Numbered from the stretch's first letter, positions 17,034 to 26,867 are shown. The stretch: 64,000 bases of DNA from Ruegeria sp. HKCCSA071 (GCF_017872555.1 NZ_JAEDOX010000014.1:1-64000), one strand, 5' to 3'. Numbers and translations: made by a program. The notes: generated by a model not told the origin, from the sequence alone.

Positions 17034-18263
17034 TCAGCCGACAAGCGCCTGGTAGCTCAGGACACGTAGCAGACGACGCAGCGTATAGGCGCTCGAGGGA
17101 ACGAGCTGGGTCATCAGGATCACGGTCAATTCCTCGACCGGGTCCACCCAGAAGGCCGTCGAGGCCATGCCGCCCCAGGCGAACTCCCCGGGTGAGCCGA
17201 CAATCTTTGCGCGCGCCGGGTCCAGCATCACCGAAACCCCAAGGCCGAACCCTATCCCCTCGAATGTGGTTTCGCTGAAATGCGCCTGCCCACGGCTGGC
17301 CAGATCGCCGCCCATGTGGTTCGACACCATCAGATCGAAGGTCTTGCGTCCGAGCAGCGCCCCCCCGTCAAAGGCACCACGTCGCAACAGCATCGTCGCG
17401 AAACGCTGGTAATCCGCCATCGTCGAGACCAACCCGCCCCCGCCGCTTTCCAGCGTCACCGGCGCAACGCAACGGTCCTGGTTCGCCGATGGAGCAAAGC
17501 CCGCAGAGCTGTGGTCATAGAGCGTGGCCAATCGGCTAGACTTGTGGTCGGGAACAGAAAACCCGGTATCCGCCATGCCAAGAGGGTCAAAGATCCGGGC
17601 CTTCAGGAAGGCGCCAAGCGTTTGCCCGCTGATCACCTCGATCAGATGGCCCAGAACATCGGTTGACAGGCCATAGAACCAGCGCTCGCCCGGATGAAAC
17701 GCTAGTGGAAACCCGGCCAGCGCATCGACGGCTTCCGTCATGGTGACAAAACCGCGGTCGAAATCGAGCCCGGCTGCCGACAGGGCCTGTTCCAGAGCGT
17801 TGCCCTGCGGGTCTCCATAGACGATACCGGCCTGATGGGTCAGCAGGTCATGAATGGTCACCTGGCGTCGCGCCGGCTCGGTCGCGCCCAGAGCATGGCC
17901 CGGCCCCTTCCATACCCGGGGCGCACCGAAGGCCGGCAGGAAATCGGCAATGGGCTGATCCAACTGGAATGCCCCTTCCTCATACAGCATCAGCAGTGCG
18001 AGCGAGGTGACCGGTTTGGTCATCGAATAGATCCGCCAGATCGTATCGGGTGTGACGGGCTGGCGCGTAGCCGTGTCGGCATACCCCGCGTGTTCGGAAA
18101 ACGCGACTTCCCCCCGTCTTGCGATCTGTACCGCCAGACCGCTCAGCCGCACCTCGCGGACATGGGCCTCCATCCACTGCGAGATGCGTCGCAGGCGCTG
18201 CGGGTCAAAACCCGAGATTTGGTCGATGGGCAAGGCGGCACCTCCAGTGGATTCCGGCTCCAT
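17034..18263 (-). CDS. beta-lactamase-family serine hydrolase
   Basis: This is a 409-residue protein of the class C beta-lactamase/esterase family (Beta-lactamase PF00144). The catalytic SxxK motif is IYSMTKPVTSLALLMLYEEG, and the YxN-like element is FYGLSTDVLGHLIEV. No signal peptide is seen, which favours a cytoplasmic esterase or amide hydrolase over a true beta-lactamase. It lies divergently upstream of the LysR gene, 78 bp away, the usual arrangement for a regulator and its target. It may release an acid for the CoA ligase (inference). Confidence 0.85.
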   Translation of the reverse strand: MEPESTGGAALPIDQISGFDPQRLRRISQWMEAHVREVRLSGLAVQIARRGEVAFSEHAGYADTATRQPVTPDTIWRIYSMTKPVTSLALLMLYEEGAFQLDQPIADFLPAFGAPRVWKGPGHALGATEPARRQVTIHDLLTHQAGIVYGDPQGNALEQALSAAGLDFDRGFVTMTEAVDALAGFPLAFHPGERWFYGLSTDVLGHLIEVISGQTLGAFLKARIFDPLGMADTGFSVPDHKSSRLATLYDHSSAGFAPSANQDRCVAPVTLESGGGGLVSTMADYQRFATMLLRRGAFDGGALLGRKTFDLMVSNHMGGDLASRGQAHFSETTFEGIGFGLGVSVMLDPARAKIVGSPGEFAWGGMASTAFWVDPVEELTVILMTQLVPSSAYTLRRLLRVLSYQALVG

Positions 18264-18295
18264 CCTGCGCCTGTTCGATCAAGGCTTTCAAGCGA

Positions 18296-18313
18296 CCTAT
18301 AATCACCCTATAA
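18296..18313. promoter_or_regulatory. tandem CCTATAA repeats in the hydrolase/LysR divergent promoter
   Basis: CCTATAA occurs at 18296-18302 and again at 18307-18313, exactly 11 bp apart, so both copies face the same side of the helix. They lie between the divergent hydrolase and LysR genes, 28 bp before the LysR start used here. This is compatible with a LysR autoregulatory site or with overlapping -10 elements. Not proven. Confidence 0.35.
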
Positions 18314-18341
18314 CCAAACAAAATTTATGCATGAGTTGGCC

Positions 18342-19271
18342 ATGAGCACCCGACGCCTTCCACATCTGACCTGGCTACGCGCTTTTGAGGCGTCGGCGCG
18401 GCATCTGAGTTTTACCAATGCCGCCCAGGAACTGAATCTCACCCAGGCCGCGATCAGCAAGCAGGTGAAGCTTCTGGAGTACTACCTGCGCGAACCGCTG
18501 TTCGAGCGCAAACCTCGCAGTCTTGTTCTGACCAAAGTCGGCGCGGCCTATTTGCCCAAGGTCCGCGACGGTTTCGAACGCCTGGCCGCGGGCACCGAAG
18601 AGGTCTTCGGGCTCAGGCGCTCGGAGGTGCTGACGGTACGCGCACCGGTCGGCTATTCCGTCAACTGGATTGCGCCTCGACTGCAGGGTTTCTTTGATCG
18701 CCACCCAGATACCGAGGTCCGTCTGGTCTCCAGTGTCTGGGGCGACCAGTTCGACAACGAGCGATTTGACCTCGACATCCAGTACGGCACGGGACGCTGG
18801 CCGGGTTACAAGGCTGATCGACTGACTTGGGAAGTGATCAAACCCGTTTGCGCACCATCACTTCTGGAAGGCGAACATGCGATCAGGAAGCTGGCGGACC
18901 TTGCCCACCACCGTCTCTTGCATGTGCTTGGCTATGAGGAAGGCTGGGCCGATTGGCTCAGATACGCAAAGGCAAGTGGCATCAATTCGGGTCAGGGGCT
19001 GCAATTCGATACGTCACTGTTGGCATTCGAGTTCGCATCACGCGGTGGCGGGGTGGCATTGGCCCGTTCCTCGATGCTCGGCATCGAGATAGAGCGAGGT
19101 CGACTCGTCGAGCCATTCAGTATCGAAGCGCCTTTGCAGGAGGCCTTCCATCTCATCTCGCCAGAAGCAGGTCGCGACCATCCAGATGCCGAGAAATTCC
19201 GGGAATGGTTGATCGAAACGGCTGCAAACGACCCGGAAAACAGGCGAATCCGTGAGGCTTACCGCGCCTGA
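18342..19271 (+). CDS. LysR-family transcriptional regulator (GcvA-like)
   Basis: This is a 309-residue LTTR. The winged HTH is at residues ~8-65 (WLRAFEASARHLSFTNAAQ, LNLTQAAISKQVKLLE), followed by the effector-binding domain. The MSTRRLPHLTWLRAFEA start is the family norm, so 18342 is preferred; an upstream ATG at 18327 adds five residues and neither has a strong ribosome-binding site. GcvA-like LTTRs often govern amino-acid or amine catabolism. Position suggests it controls the divergent hydrolase and probably the importer/CoA-ligase operons. Its last 13 bases overlap the convergent SDR gene. Confidence 0.9.
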   Translation: MSTRRLPHLTWLRAFEASARHLSFTNAAQELNLTQAAISKQVKLLEYYLREPLFERKPRSLVLTKVGAAYLPKVRDGFERLAAGTEEVFGLRRSEVLTVRAPVGYSVNWIAPRLQGFFDRHPDTEVRLVSSVWGDQFDNERFDLDIQYGTGRWPGYKADRLTWEVIKPVCAPSLLEGEHAIRKLADLAHHRLLHVLGYEEGWADWLRYAKASGINSGQGLQFDTSLLAFEFASRGGGVALARSSMLGIEIERGRLVEPFSIEAPLQEAFHLISPEAGRDHPDAEKFREWLIETAANDPENRRIREAYRA

Positions 19272-20023
19272 AGCCGAACGCCGGCGTCAAGGCGAATGAT
19301 CTCGCCGTTCAGCATCGGATTGCGGATGATGTCGACGGCCAGTCTGCCGAATTCGGCGGGTTCACCGAACCGGTTCGGAAACATTCGGCCATCCAGCATC
19401 CCGTCGATGACCTCTTGCGGAATGTGATCGGCAATGGGCGTTTTGAACAGACCCGGCGCGATCGTCATGACCCGGACACCCCGCGGCATGAATTCCCTTG
19501 CGGCCTGCAGGGTGAGGCTGGCGATTGCCCCCTTGGAAGCCACATAGGCGCCCTGCCCGATTTGCCCTTCAACGGCGGTGATCGACCCCGTGTTGATGAT
19601 TATCCCGCGCTCACCATCCTCGTTCAGTGGCTCCAGCGCCATCATTCGGGCCGCACACTTTGTCATGACGCTGACGGTTCCCATGAGGTTGACGTCGATG
19701 ACCCGCGCAAAGGCGGCCATGTCCACCGGACCGTCGCGCCCAACAAGACGCATGCCACCAGGGATACCAGCGCAGTTCACATTGATGCGGATCGGTCCGT
19801 TGTGCCCTTCGGCTTTTGCCAATGCTTCTGACACCGCGCCCGGGTCGGTAACGTCACAAGCGACACCCACGGCGCCGATCGCATCAGCCATCAGCGACAC
19901 CTTCTCTTCGTTCAGGTCCAGAATGGCGACCTTGGCACCTGCCTTTTTCAAAGCCTCGGCGGCGGCCAGCCCCAACCCTGAAGCCCCGCCAGTAACCAGC
20001 GCGGAAAGACCGTCAACCTGCAT
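19259..20023 (-). CDS. short-chain dehydrogenase (HSD10-like 3-hydroxyacyl-CoA dehydrogenase type)
   Basis: This is a 254-residue SDR. The cofactor motif TGGASGLG is at residues 11-18, an acidic residue after beta-2 (AILDLNEEK) indicates NAD preference, NCAG is present, and the catalytic Ser/Tyr/Lys occur in NTGSITAVEGQIGQGAYVASKGA. The overall sequence resembles HSD17B10-type 3-hydroxyacyl-CoA dehydrogenases, which would fit between the CoA ligase and thiolase of the neighbouring operon (inference). It converges on the LysR gene with a 13-bp overlap and lies downstream of the decayed ATPase. Confidence 0.88.
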   Translation of the reverse strand: MQVDGLSALVTGGASGLGLAAAEALKKAGAKVAILDLNEEKVSLMADAIGAVGVACDVTDPGAVSEALAKAEGHNGPIRINVNCAGIPGGMRLVGRDGPVDMAAFARVIDVNLMGTVSVMTKCAARMMALEPLNEDGERGIIINTGSITAVEGQIGQGAYVASKGAIASLTLQAAREFMPRGVRVMTIAPGLFKTPIADHIPQEVIDGMLDGRMFPNRFGEPAEFGRLAVDIIRNPMLNGEIIRLDAGVRLQAR

Positions 20024-20148
20024 CGCACATCACTCCTGTTCTTCGTGATGAAATAGCCCGGTTTCTTCCGATGTTCACGCGAAGAGTATTTACCCTTTGG
20101 CCAACCAGAAGCACTGAGACAAGATCCGACAGATGCCAAAGAGACTGA

Positions 20149-21655
20149 TCAGGTTTCAGAAAGGTCCTCGCGGTGGCACCAGATTGAATGACCTTCGGAA
20201 AATGTCCTGCGTGGCGGGACAGCCTCTTCGCAAATGGGGCCAAGTCGCTTCGGACACCGCCGCTGGAAAGGACATCCCTGTGTCGGCGGGCTGAGCTCGA
20301 CCACATCGCCAGCCGAAAGGGTGGGGGCAAAGTCCGGGTCGGGTTCCAGCACCGCTCCCAGCAGGACCTCGGTATAGGGATGCGAGACAGAACTGTAGAC
20401 ATCGCTGGTCGAGCCAAGTTCGCACAGGCGACCCTGATAGAGAACGGCGACCCTGTCGGACAGGGCTTTGACCACCGCTAGGTCGTGGCTGACGAAAATG
20501 TAGCTGGTGCCGTTGTCACGCCTCAGGTCGTCAAGCAGTTCCAGAACTGCCGCCTGTACTGATACGTCGAGCGCCGATGTGATCTCGTCGCAAAGAACCA
20601 GTTCGGGCTGTGCGGCGAATGCACGCGCCACGGCGACGCGCTGTTTCTCACCGCCTGACAGCTGGCTTGGCAATCGATCCAGATAATGCGCGCCGAGGCG
20701 CACCTGTTCCAGCAATGCGGCAGACCTATCCAGCAGGTCCTGCCCGCTCAGGCCAAAATAAAGCTTTAGCGGCTGAGCCAGGATTTGCGCGATCGTCTGA
20801 CGCGGGTTCAGGCTTTCGTCGGGGTTCTGAAAAATCAGCTGAACCTGGCGAAGATGCTGGCCAACGCGGTCCTCGACCCGGGGTTGAAGATCGTCCTGCC
20901 CATTCAGCATGGCGCGTCCGGACAGGGGCGGAAGCAACCCCGCGATCGACTTCAGGATGGTCGATTTGCCGGAACCGCTCTCTCCGACCAGTCCTAGGGT
21001 TTCTCCGTGGCGCAGCGCAATGTTAATCCCGTCCACGGTTGCAACGGCTTGTGTTTCGCGCCGCAGCAGACGGTCAAGCAGGCCAGGCACAGCATAAGAA
21101 ATGGCCATGTCTTGCAGGTCGAGCGAAAGCGCGTCCGGCAACGACCGCTCGCCAGCCTCGCGTTCACCGGTCAGGGGGATAGAGCGGACCTGTTCGGGAA
21201 GGTGACAGCGCGTGCGCGACCCGCTAGAGGTCTCCCGCAGATCTGGACGCGCCGCCTTGCATCGGTCCGCAGCGATGGCGCAGCGTGTGGCAAAGGCGCA
21301 GCCGCTTCCCGCCTGCCCCGGCGCTGGCGGGCGCCCGTCAAGCGCCCGCGGCAGGCACTTGTCTGAGAGTTTTGGAATGGAGGCCAGCAACCCGCGCGCA
21401 TAGGGATGATCCGGATCGCGCAGTACCTGCGGGCGGAGCCTTCCAGCACGATCTCGCCTGCGTACATGACCACGACATGGTCGCAGACGCGCGCTATAGC
21501 GCCAAGGTCATGGCTGACATAGACCATCGCCATGCCGGTGTCGCGGGCAAGATCGCGCAAGAGCTCCAGTATATGCGCCTGCGTCGTCACATCGAGACCA
21601 GTGGTCGGTTCGTCCAGCAGCAAGGCTTCGGGTTCGCCTGCCAGTGCCATAGCTC
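20149..21655 (-). pseudogene. decayed fused peptide-type ABC ATPase (5' truncated, frameshifted)
   Basis: The segment reads as the last two-thirds of a second double DppD-DppF ATPase. From 21655 it starts abruptly inside domain 1 at MALAGEPEALLLDEPTTGLD (Walker B); the Walker A and signature are gone. At about 21428-21430 one base is missing: the frame after LEGSAR continues only after a +1 correction, which restores VLRDPDHPYARGLLAS. The rest, including a complete second ATPase domain (GESGSGKST, LSGGEKQRVAVARAF, LVLCDEITSALD), is open to 20149. No permeases accompany it. The breakpoint lies within ~16 bp of the stop of the hydrolase gene at 21672, suggesting a deletion junction. Confidence 0.82.
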
Positions 21656-21671
21656 GGCAACTGCAAACCCG

Positions 21672-22814
21672 TCAAATGACAGAAAGGCAGACGTCTCGAA
21701 GCGTTGTGGCCAGCTCTCCCATATAGGTGTCATCGTAACCCGAGTCATTCTCCAGCACACTTAAGAAAGCACAGCTGGTGCCGGTGACCATATCCACCAT
21801 GAGGAACTGCCCTCCATAGCCAGCATGACCGATTAATCGACCGTCGGTCATGGTCTGGTTTGAGTACTTGAGCCAATTCTTGGGTGGTGTCATCGCTGGC
21901 GCGCGGCGGATCAGAGTTTCTTGCAGGAAACCGATGTTGGCCATAGGTCGACCGTGCAGGTCGCGGCCTTCCCGCGCCAGTAGCAACCCGAACCGCGCGA
22001 GGTCGCGCACGCTTAGGCAACCGCCACCGGAAAACGCTGGGTGCCCGTCCTTGCTGAGGCTGATGTGAAACGCGCCTTCGTAACCTGCGGCGTCAGCGAT
22101 CGCTTCGATTTGTTCAGCCAGTGGGATGGGTGAAACCTTGACAGCGATCAGGGTCAGGACATCTGTGTTTGCAGATTTGTAGTCAGCCTGTTGCATCCCC
22201 GTATTGGGCCTGAAACCCGTGATCGAGGCCGCAAATTCCGCAAGCGTGATTTCCTTCTCACCCGCGCCGGGCAAACGCCAACCCAGGGCGACCTCTTCTG
22301 TATAGCAGTCGGCATCCGGGTCAGCATAATCCTCGGTGAAGTCGTTATCGACGTTCATGTCGAGCAGAGATTGAATGCTGGCCTCGGCATACCCGCTGCC
22401 CATATCCGGCAAATAGTCGCGGACCTGCGCGTCCAATGACAACAGCCCCTGTGCAAGCAGACGACCTATGATTAAGTGGATGTGTAGCTTTGTCACCGAC
22501 TGGATGGAATGCGGCGCTGAAGTCGAGAAATCATCTGCGGCTTTTTCCAGAATGATCTTGTCGTTCTTTAAACAGCAGAACCCAGAGAACGCCGGATGGG
22601 CAAGCATTTGTTCCAGTTCAGGCACACGGGCGCACAGATTCTGCTCGGCGGCTTCCAGCTGCAAAACCTCTCTGGAACGCACCATGAGACATCGGCGGAA
22701 CAGCCGATATGCGTTGTGGAACCCATGCCGGCGAAATTCCGGCTGGTTCCACCGTTGCTTGTTGTCGTCTCCAACAGCCAGATCGGGATTGGGTATGATC
22801 CTATTCCTGCTCAT
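21672..22814 (-). CDS. beta-lactamase-fold serine hydrolase (NylB/esterase-like)
   Basis: This is a 380-residue PF00144 hydrolase. The SxxK motif is SIQSVTKLHIHLIIGRLLAQ; a YKSAN element supplies the second motif, and the HAGYGGQFLMVD block near the C-terminus is the third. No export signal. It is the last gene of the carnitine-type operon, overlapping the CoA ligase stop by ATGA. NylB-like enzymes hydrolyse short amides or esters, so acyl-carnitine or choline-ester cleavage is a possible but unproven role. Its stop codon sits at the edge of the rearranged ATPase remnant. Confidence 0.8.
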   Translation of the reverse strand: MSRNRIIPNPDLAVGDDNKQRWNQPEFRRHGFHNAYRLFRRCLMVRSREVLQLEAAEQNLCARVPELEQMLAHPAFSGFCCLKNDKIILEKAADDFSTSAPHSIQSVTKLHIHLIIGRLLAQGLLSLDAQVRDYLPDMGSGYAEASIQSLLDMNVDNDFTEDYADPDADCYTEEVALGWRLPGAGEKEITLAEFAASITGFRPNTGMQQADYKSANTDVLTLIAVKVSPIPLAEQIEAIADAAGYEGAFHISLSKDGHPAFSGGGCLSVRDLARFGLLLAREGRDLHGRPMANIGFLQETLIRRAPAMTPPKNWLKYSNQTMTDGRLIGHAGYGGQFLMVDMVTGTSCAFLSVLENDSGYDDTYMGELATTLRDVCLSVI

Positions 22815-24901
22815 GACCGAGGCACCTGGATCAGGGCATCAACGGCGACGATGTGATCTAGGTAGACAAACATCGGGTTGATCTCGACCTCTGCGACTTG
22901 GCTGCGCGCCTCTAGGAACGCCGCACAAAACCGGTGCAGCGCATCCGAAATTCGCGGAATGTCCGCTTTTTGACTGCCCCGGTACCCTTCCAACAGTCGA
23001 GCTACACGGAGCGAGCACAATGCGCGCTCGATCTCGTCTTTTGAGGCAGGCAACAATACAGTGCGCGCATCTCGGACCAACTCGGTCAAAACACCGCCGC
23101 TACCAATCACCAAGCTGGGACCAAATTGCGGATCAGCACGCAGCGTGACGATCAGCTCAGCAAGCGGCTTGGGCGACATGGCTTCGATCAGGAAGCGATC
23201 CGTCACCGCCGCGCGGTCATAAGCCGCAACCGTTGCCGTCATTGCCTTGATCGCCGAGGACAGCCCCTCCGCATCCTTGATCCCCAAAGCGACCGCGCCC
23301 GCTTCGGTCTTGTGAGGCAAGCTTGGTGACATCATTTTCAGTGCGACCGGATAGCCGATATCCTGCGCAACGCCAGCTGCCTCGGCCGCATTGCAGACAT
23401 GTCCGTTTGGCACAGCAACAGCCATTTGCTTGAGCCAGGATTTACCTTTGTCTTCGGTCAATACCATTGGGTTCTGTATAGTTGCACCGGGTCGCAAGGC
23501 AGCAGGCCGGTCAATCCTTGTCCGCGCCCTTGCTTCGGACCACCAAATAGCATCACGCATGGCATTCAACGTCTCGTGAATACCCTGCATAGGCGCAACC
23601 CCCAGTTCAATGAGATGTCTGCGGGTCCCACGATCAAGATTTTCAGGTAAGGTCGCGCAGATCGCTGCCGGGACAGAGTGTTCCTGAGCGGCCTGAGCAA
23701 AAGCTGCAGCATCGTTCTGGTAGTAGATCTTGGACGCGTCCAACCCTTCTGCCGGGTAGTCCTGCACCAGAACAGCCAGATCCGCGTTTAGGGCCGATAG
23801 CGCCGTGGCAAAAACCGGGTAAGTCTTATCGCCCTGTCCCCAGATTGGGGTCGTATAATCCAGCGGGTTGGAAACCGTCGCGATCTCAGGCAGCAAACTG
23901 GTCAGGCTTTCCTGCCCTGCAGAGCCCACTTTGGGAAAGCACACACCAATCCTTTCCGAGTGATCTGCGAGCATCGTCGCCCCGCCCCCAGAACAGGTAA
24001 AGCCAGCGACACGCCTGCCTTGCGGCGCGCCTGCTACGCAGAGGTACTTCAGCGTTTCCAGAAACTGCGACGGGCTGGTGACGTCGATCACCCCGGTGCG
24101 ATCAAACAGTGCCTGATAAAGCTCGCTCGAACCGGACAGAGAGCCGGTGTGACTGACAGTCAGAGTCGCCCCTATGGCGGAATTGCCGGTCTTCAGTGCG
24201 ACAACAGGAACCCCCCGATCCAGGGCTTTCAGCGCGGCGCGTTCAAAAGCAGCAATGTCGCGCAACCCTTCGATGTGCAATCCAATGGCGCGCACAGCCG
24301 GGTCTTCAGCAAAGGCATCTAGGAATTCCTCAATCCCCAAGACCGCCTGATTGCCTGCAGAAACCATGTAGGCCATTGGCAAGGAACGCGCGCTCATGGT
24401 GATGTCGGATGAGAACATACCGGACTGGGTAACGATCGCTGCACCGTATCCCGGCGACCAGCCACCATGTTCAAATGACCAAAGAGCGGCATCGTCGATA
24501 TAGTTAATCATGCCATAACAGTTTGGACCGATCAGAGCCATGTCACCGGCGGCTTCGATCAGATCTCGTTCTGATTGTGTGTCGCCAGTTTCCTTAAAGC
24601 CCGCGGAAAAACAAACGACGCCACCTGCACCCATCTGTTCCAATTCTCTCAGGGCATCAGTCACCCCGGCCGCAGGGATAGCGAGATAGACGGCATCAGG
24701 TGGCTCCGGCAGGTCCGAGATGCAGGGAACACAGCCCACGCCATCCAGATCGGCGCGTTTGGGATTAACGGCCCACATTTTCCCTTGAAATCCACGCCGA
24801 CGGGCTTCGCGCACGGCAATGGTCGCATCACGTCCACCAATAAACGCGATGTGGCGCGGCTTTAAGAGACGCTCAAGATTTTCGCGCCGCGCCGGCGTCA
24901 T
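22811..24901 (-). CDS. ADP-forming acyl-CoA synthetase (fused alpha/beta, ATP-grasp)
   Basis: This is a 696-residue NDP-forming acyl-CoA ligase. The N-terminal CoA-binding Rossmann part begins MTPARRENLERLLKPRHIAF. The middle part carries SHTGSLSGSSELYQALF around the family's conserved SHTGS block, and the C-terminal ATP-grasp half has PVALKMMSPSLPHKTEAGAV and LVIGSGGVLTELVRDARTVLL. The start at 24901 overlaps the acyl-CoA dehydrogenase stop (ATGA); the longer frame to 24967 lies wholly inside that gene. In this operon it is the candidate for activating gamma-butyrobetaine or a related betaine to its CoA ester (inference). Confidence 0.88.
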   Translation of the reverse strand: MTPARRENLERLLKPRHIAFIGGRDATIAVREARRRGFQGKMWAVNPKRADLDGVGCVPCISDLPEPPDAVYLAIPAAGVTDALRELEQMGAGGVVCFSAGFKETGDTQSERDLIEAAGDMALIGPNCYGMINYIDDAALWSFEHGGWSPGYGAAIVTQSGMFSSDITMSARSLPMAYMVSAGNQAVLGIEEFLDAFAEDPAVRAIGLHIEGLRDIAAFERAALKALDRGVPVVALKTGNSAIGATLTVSHTGSLSGSSELYQALFDRTGVIDVTSPSQFLETLKYLCVAGAPQGRRVAGFTCSGGGATMLADHSERIGVCFPKVGSAGQESLTSLLPEIATVSNPLDYTTPIWGQGDKTYPVFATALSALNADLAVLVQDYPAEGLDASKIYYQNDAAAFAQAAQEHSVPAAICATLPENLDRGTRRHLIELGVAPMQGIHETLNAMRDAIWWSEARARTRIDRPAALRPGATIQNPMVLTEDKGKSWLKQMAVAVPNGHVCNAAEAAGVAQDIGYPVALKMMSPSLPHKTEAGAVALGIKDAEGLSSAIKAMTATVAAYDRAAVTDRFLIEAMSPKPLAELIVTLRADPQFGPSLVIGSGGVLTELVRDARTVLLPASKDEIERALCSLRVARLLEGYRGSQKADIPRISDALHRFCAAFLEARSQVAEVEINPMFVYLDHIVAVDALIQVPRS

Positions 24902-26073
24902 GCGCCAAGTGGCCTCAGGATGGACCTGGTGATGATGTGGCGTTGGATTTCGCTGGTGCCGTCCCAAATCCGCTCCAATCGGCTATCGCGCCAGAACCGT
25001 TGGATCGGCATTTCCTCCATCAATCCCATGCCACCAAAAATCTGAACGGCATCATCGGCGATTTTGTTGAGCATCTCTGAGCAGTAAACCTTGACCATTG
25101 CCGCATCTGCATCACCCATGACACCCGCTTCGGCACGTGCAACGGCGTCTTGCACCATCAGATCGGCCGCGCGCAACGTCATCGCACCGTCCGCCAAACG
25201 GAAGCCGGTGGCCTGAAACGTACCGATCGGTTTACCGAATTGCTTGCGCGTTGCGGCCCACTCGGTCGCCAGGTCAAGGATGCGTTCGGCCTTACCGCAG
25301 CAGGTCGCGCCGACCCAGATACGCCCCATGCCGAGCCACTTTCCCGACAGCTCAAGCCCGCGACCCTCTTCGCCCAGGATCTGGTCCGGACCAAGACGCA
25401 CATTGTCGAAACTTAACTCAAAAGTCTTGTAACCGCGATAGCTGACGCAATGCGTCCCTTCGCGGCAGTCGAACCCCGGAAGGCCCACATCGACCAGAAA
25501 AGCCGTCACCCGTTTGCGTGGGCCGCGTGGTGTTTCATCTGTACCAGTTGCAGCAAATACAATCGCGAAATCCGGCATGCAGGGACCGGAGATAAAGTGC
25601 TTGGATCCATTCAGGATCCAGTCATCCCCGTCGCGTATCGCATTGGTCTTCATCCCCATGACATCCGAACCTGCGTCAGGCTCTGTCAAGGCAAAGAGCT
25701 CACGCTTTTCACCGCACACGGCAGGAAGCAAATATCGCTCGCGCTGGTCTCCTTCGCAGGCCATCAGCAATTCCGTCGGGCGCGCCGCCCAGCTTTGTAG
25801 CGCATGGCTTGTACGGCCGTATTCCCGCTCAATCAGGGACATGGGCCCATATCCCAGCCCTCCGCCACCGACCTCTTCGGGCAGGTTGCAGGCGAAGAGG
25901 CCCAATTCATGCGACCTCGCCTCAATCTGGCGGCCGATCTCCTCGGGCACATAGCCTAAGCGGTCCACCTCTTCTTCATGCGGATACATCTCTGTTTCGA
26001 CAAATCGGCGAACAGTGCTAACCAGAAGCTCTGTTTCGTGACTGGATTCCAGATTCATGGCAGCCTCATTCAT
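24898..26073 (-). CDS. acyl-CoA dehydrogenase (CaiA/GcdH-like)
   Basis: This is a 391-residue FAD acyl-CoA dehydrogenase. Features: FALTEPDAGSDVMGMKT, RKQFGKPIGTFQATGFRLAD, and the C-terminal QIFGGMGLMEEMPIQRFWRD. The position of the usual catalytic glutamate reads RIWDGTSEIQR, with Asp in place of the common Glu, a variant also met in the family. In context it may oxidise gamma-butyrobetainyl-CoA to crotonobetainyl-CoA. Start overlaps the permease stop (ATGA); a second ATG five codons in (26058) is an alternative. Electron-transfer flavoprotein genes are not in the window. Confidence 0.87.
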   Translation of the reverse strand: MNEAAMNLESSHETELLVSTVRRFVETEMYPHEEEVDRLGYVPEEIGRQIEARSHELGLFACNLPEEVGGGGLGYGPMSLIEREYGRTSHALQSWAARPTELLMACEGDQRERYLLPAVCGEKRELFALTEPDAGSDVMGMKTNAIRDGDDWILNGSKHFISGPCMPDFAIVFAATGTDETPRGPRKRVTAFLVDVGLPGFDCREGTHCVSYRGYKTFELSFDNVRLGPDQILGEEGRGLELSGKWLGMGRIWVGATCCGKAERILDLATEWAATRKQFGKPIGTFQATGFRLADGAMTLRAADLMVQDAVARAEAGVMGDADAAMVKVYCSEMLNKIADDAVQIFGGMGLMEEMPIQRFWRDSRLERIWDGTSEIQRHIITRSILRPLGA

Positions 26074-26867
26074 TCTGCCTGAGCCGGTGCGTTTCGCCGC
26101 GACAGAATCGCAGAAACGGCAAAGGCAATCAGGGTGATGGCAATCAGGATCACGGCAGCGGCAGCCACTGTCGGATCGGTGTTTTCACGGATGCCGTTCC
26201 ACATGCGGCGCGGCAGCGTGTAAACGCTGTATTTCGAGATGAACAAGGTCACCACGATTTCATCCCAGCTGAGGATAAAGGCAAAGAGCGCCCCGGCAAA
26301 AACCCCCGGCCTGATCGAAGGCAGGATCACCCGGCGCATGGTGGTCCAGTTAGAGGCCCCGAGATTCTTGGAGGCTTGTTCAAGCTTGGGATCAAACGTT
26401 GCCAAAGACGCGCTGACCGTGATCAGCACCATTGGGGCTGCCAGGATTGTATGCGCGAGGATCAAACCGGCGTAGCTGTCCAATAGACCCAGAGGGATCC
26501 ACAACCGATAGAACGCCATGGCGGAAATAATCTGCGGTATGATCAATGGCAGCAGCAGAAAGGCGCGAACCAATTCGCTGTACCGCGATGACACCCGCCA
26601 TAGACCGATCGCACAAAGCGTGCCTAAAAGCGTCGCTAATGCGGAGCAGGACAGGGCAATCACGCCACTTTGGAAAAAACTCGACAGCCATTCCTCACTG
26701 GTGAACAGCTTCTCGAAATGACGCAGAGAATACTCGCCCTGCGGCATGGACAAAAAGCGTTTCGGCGTCAGCGAAACAGGGATGGCGATCAGGGCCGGTG
26801 TCACTAGAAACAACAGCAGCACCCATGCCCCCACGCGGTTGAAAAATGAGAACAGGCCCGGCTTCAT
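26070..26867 (-). CDS. ABC transporter permease, PotC-like
   Basis: This is a 265-residue inner-membrane permease. The start at 26867 (MKPGLFSFFNRVGAWVLLLF) overlaps the preceding permease stop by ATGA; a longer frame to 26978 is antisense-like and rejected. About six hydrophobic segments are visible, with the coupling loop LEQASKNLGASNWTTMRRVILPSI and the C-terminal SWDEIVVTLFISKYSVYTLPRRMW typical of PotC/putrescine-type systems. With the PotB-like partner it forms the channel of the quaternary-amine importer. Confidence 0.92.
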   Translation of the reverse strand: MKPGLFSFFNRVGAWVLLLFLVTPALIAIPVSLTPKRFLSMPQGEYSLRHFEKLFTSEEWLSSFFQSGVIALSCSALATLLGTLCAIGLWRVSSRYSELVRAFLLLPLIIPQIISAMAFYRLWIPLGLLDSYAGLILAHTILAAPMVLITVSASLATFDPKLEQASKNLGASNWTTMRRVILPSIRPGVFAGALFAFILSWDEIVVTLFISKYSVYTLPRRMWNGIRENTDPTVAAAAVILIAITLIAFAVSAILSRRNAPAQAE

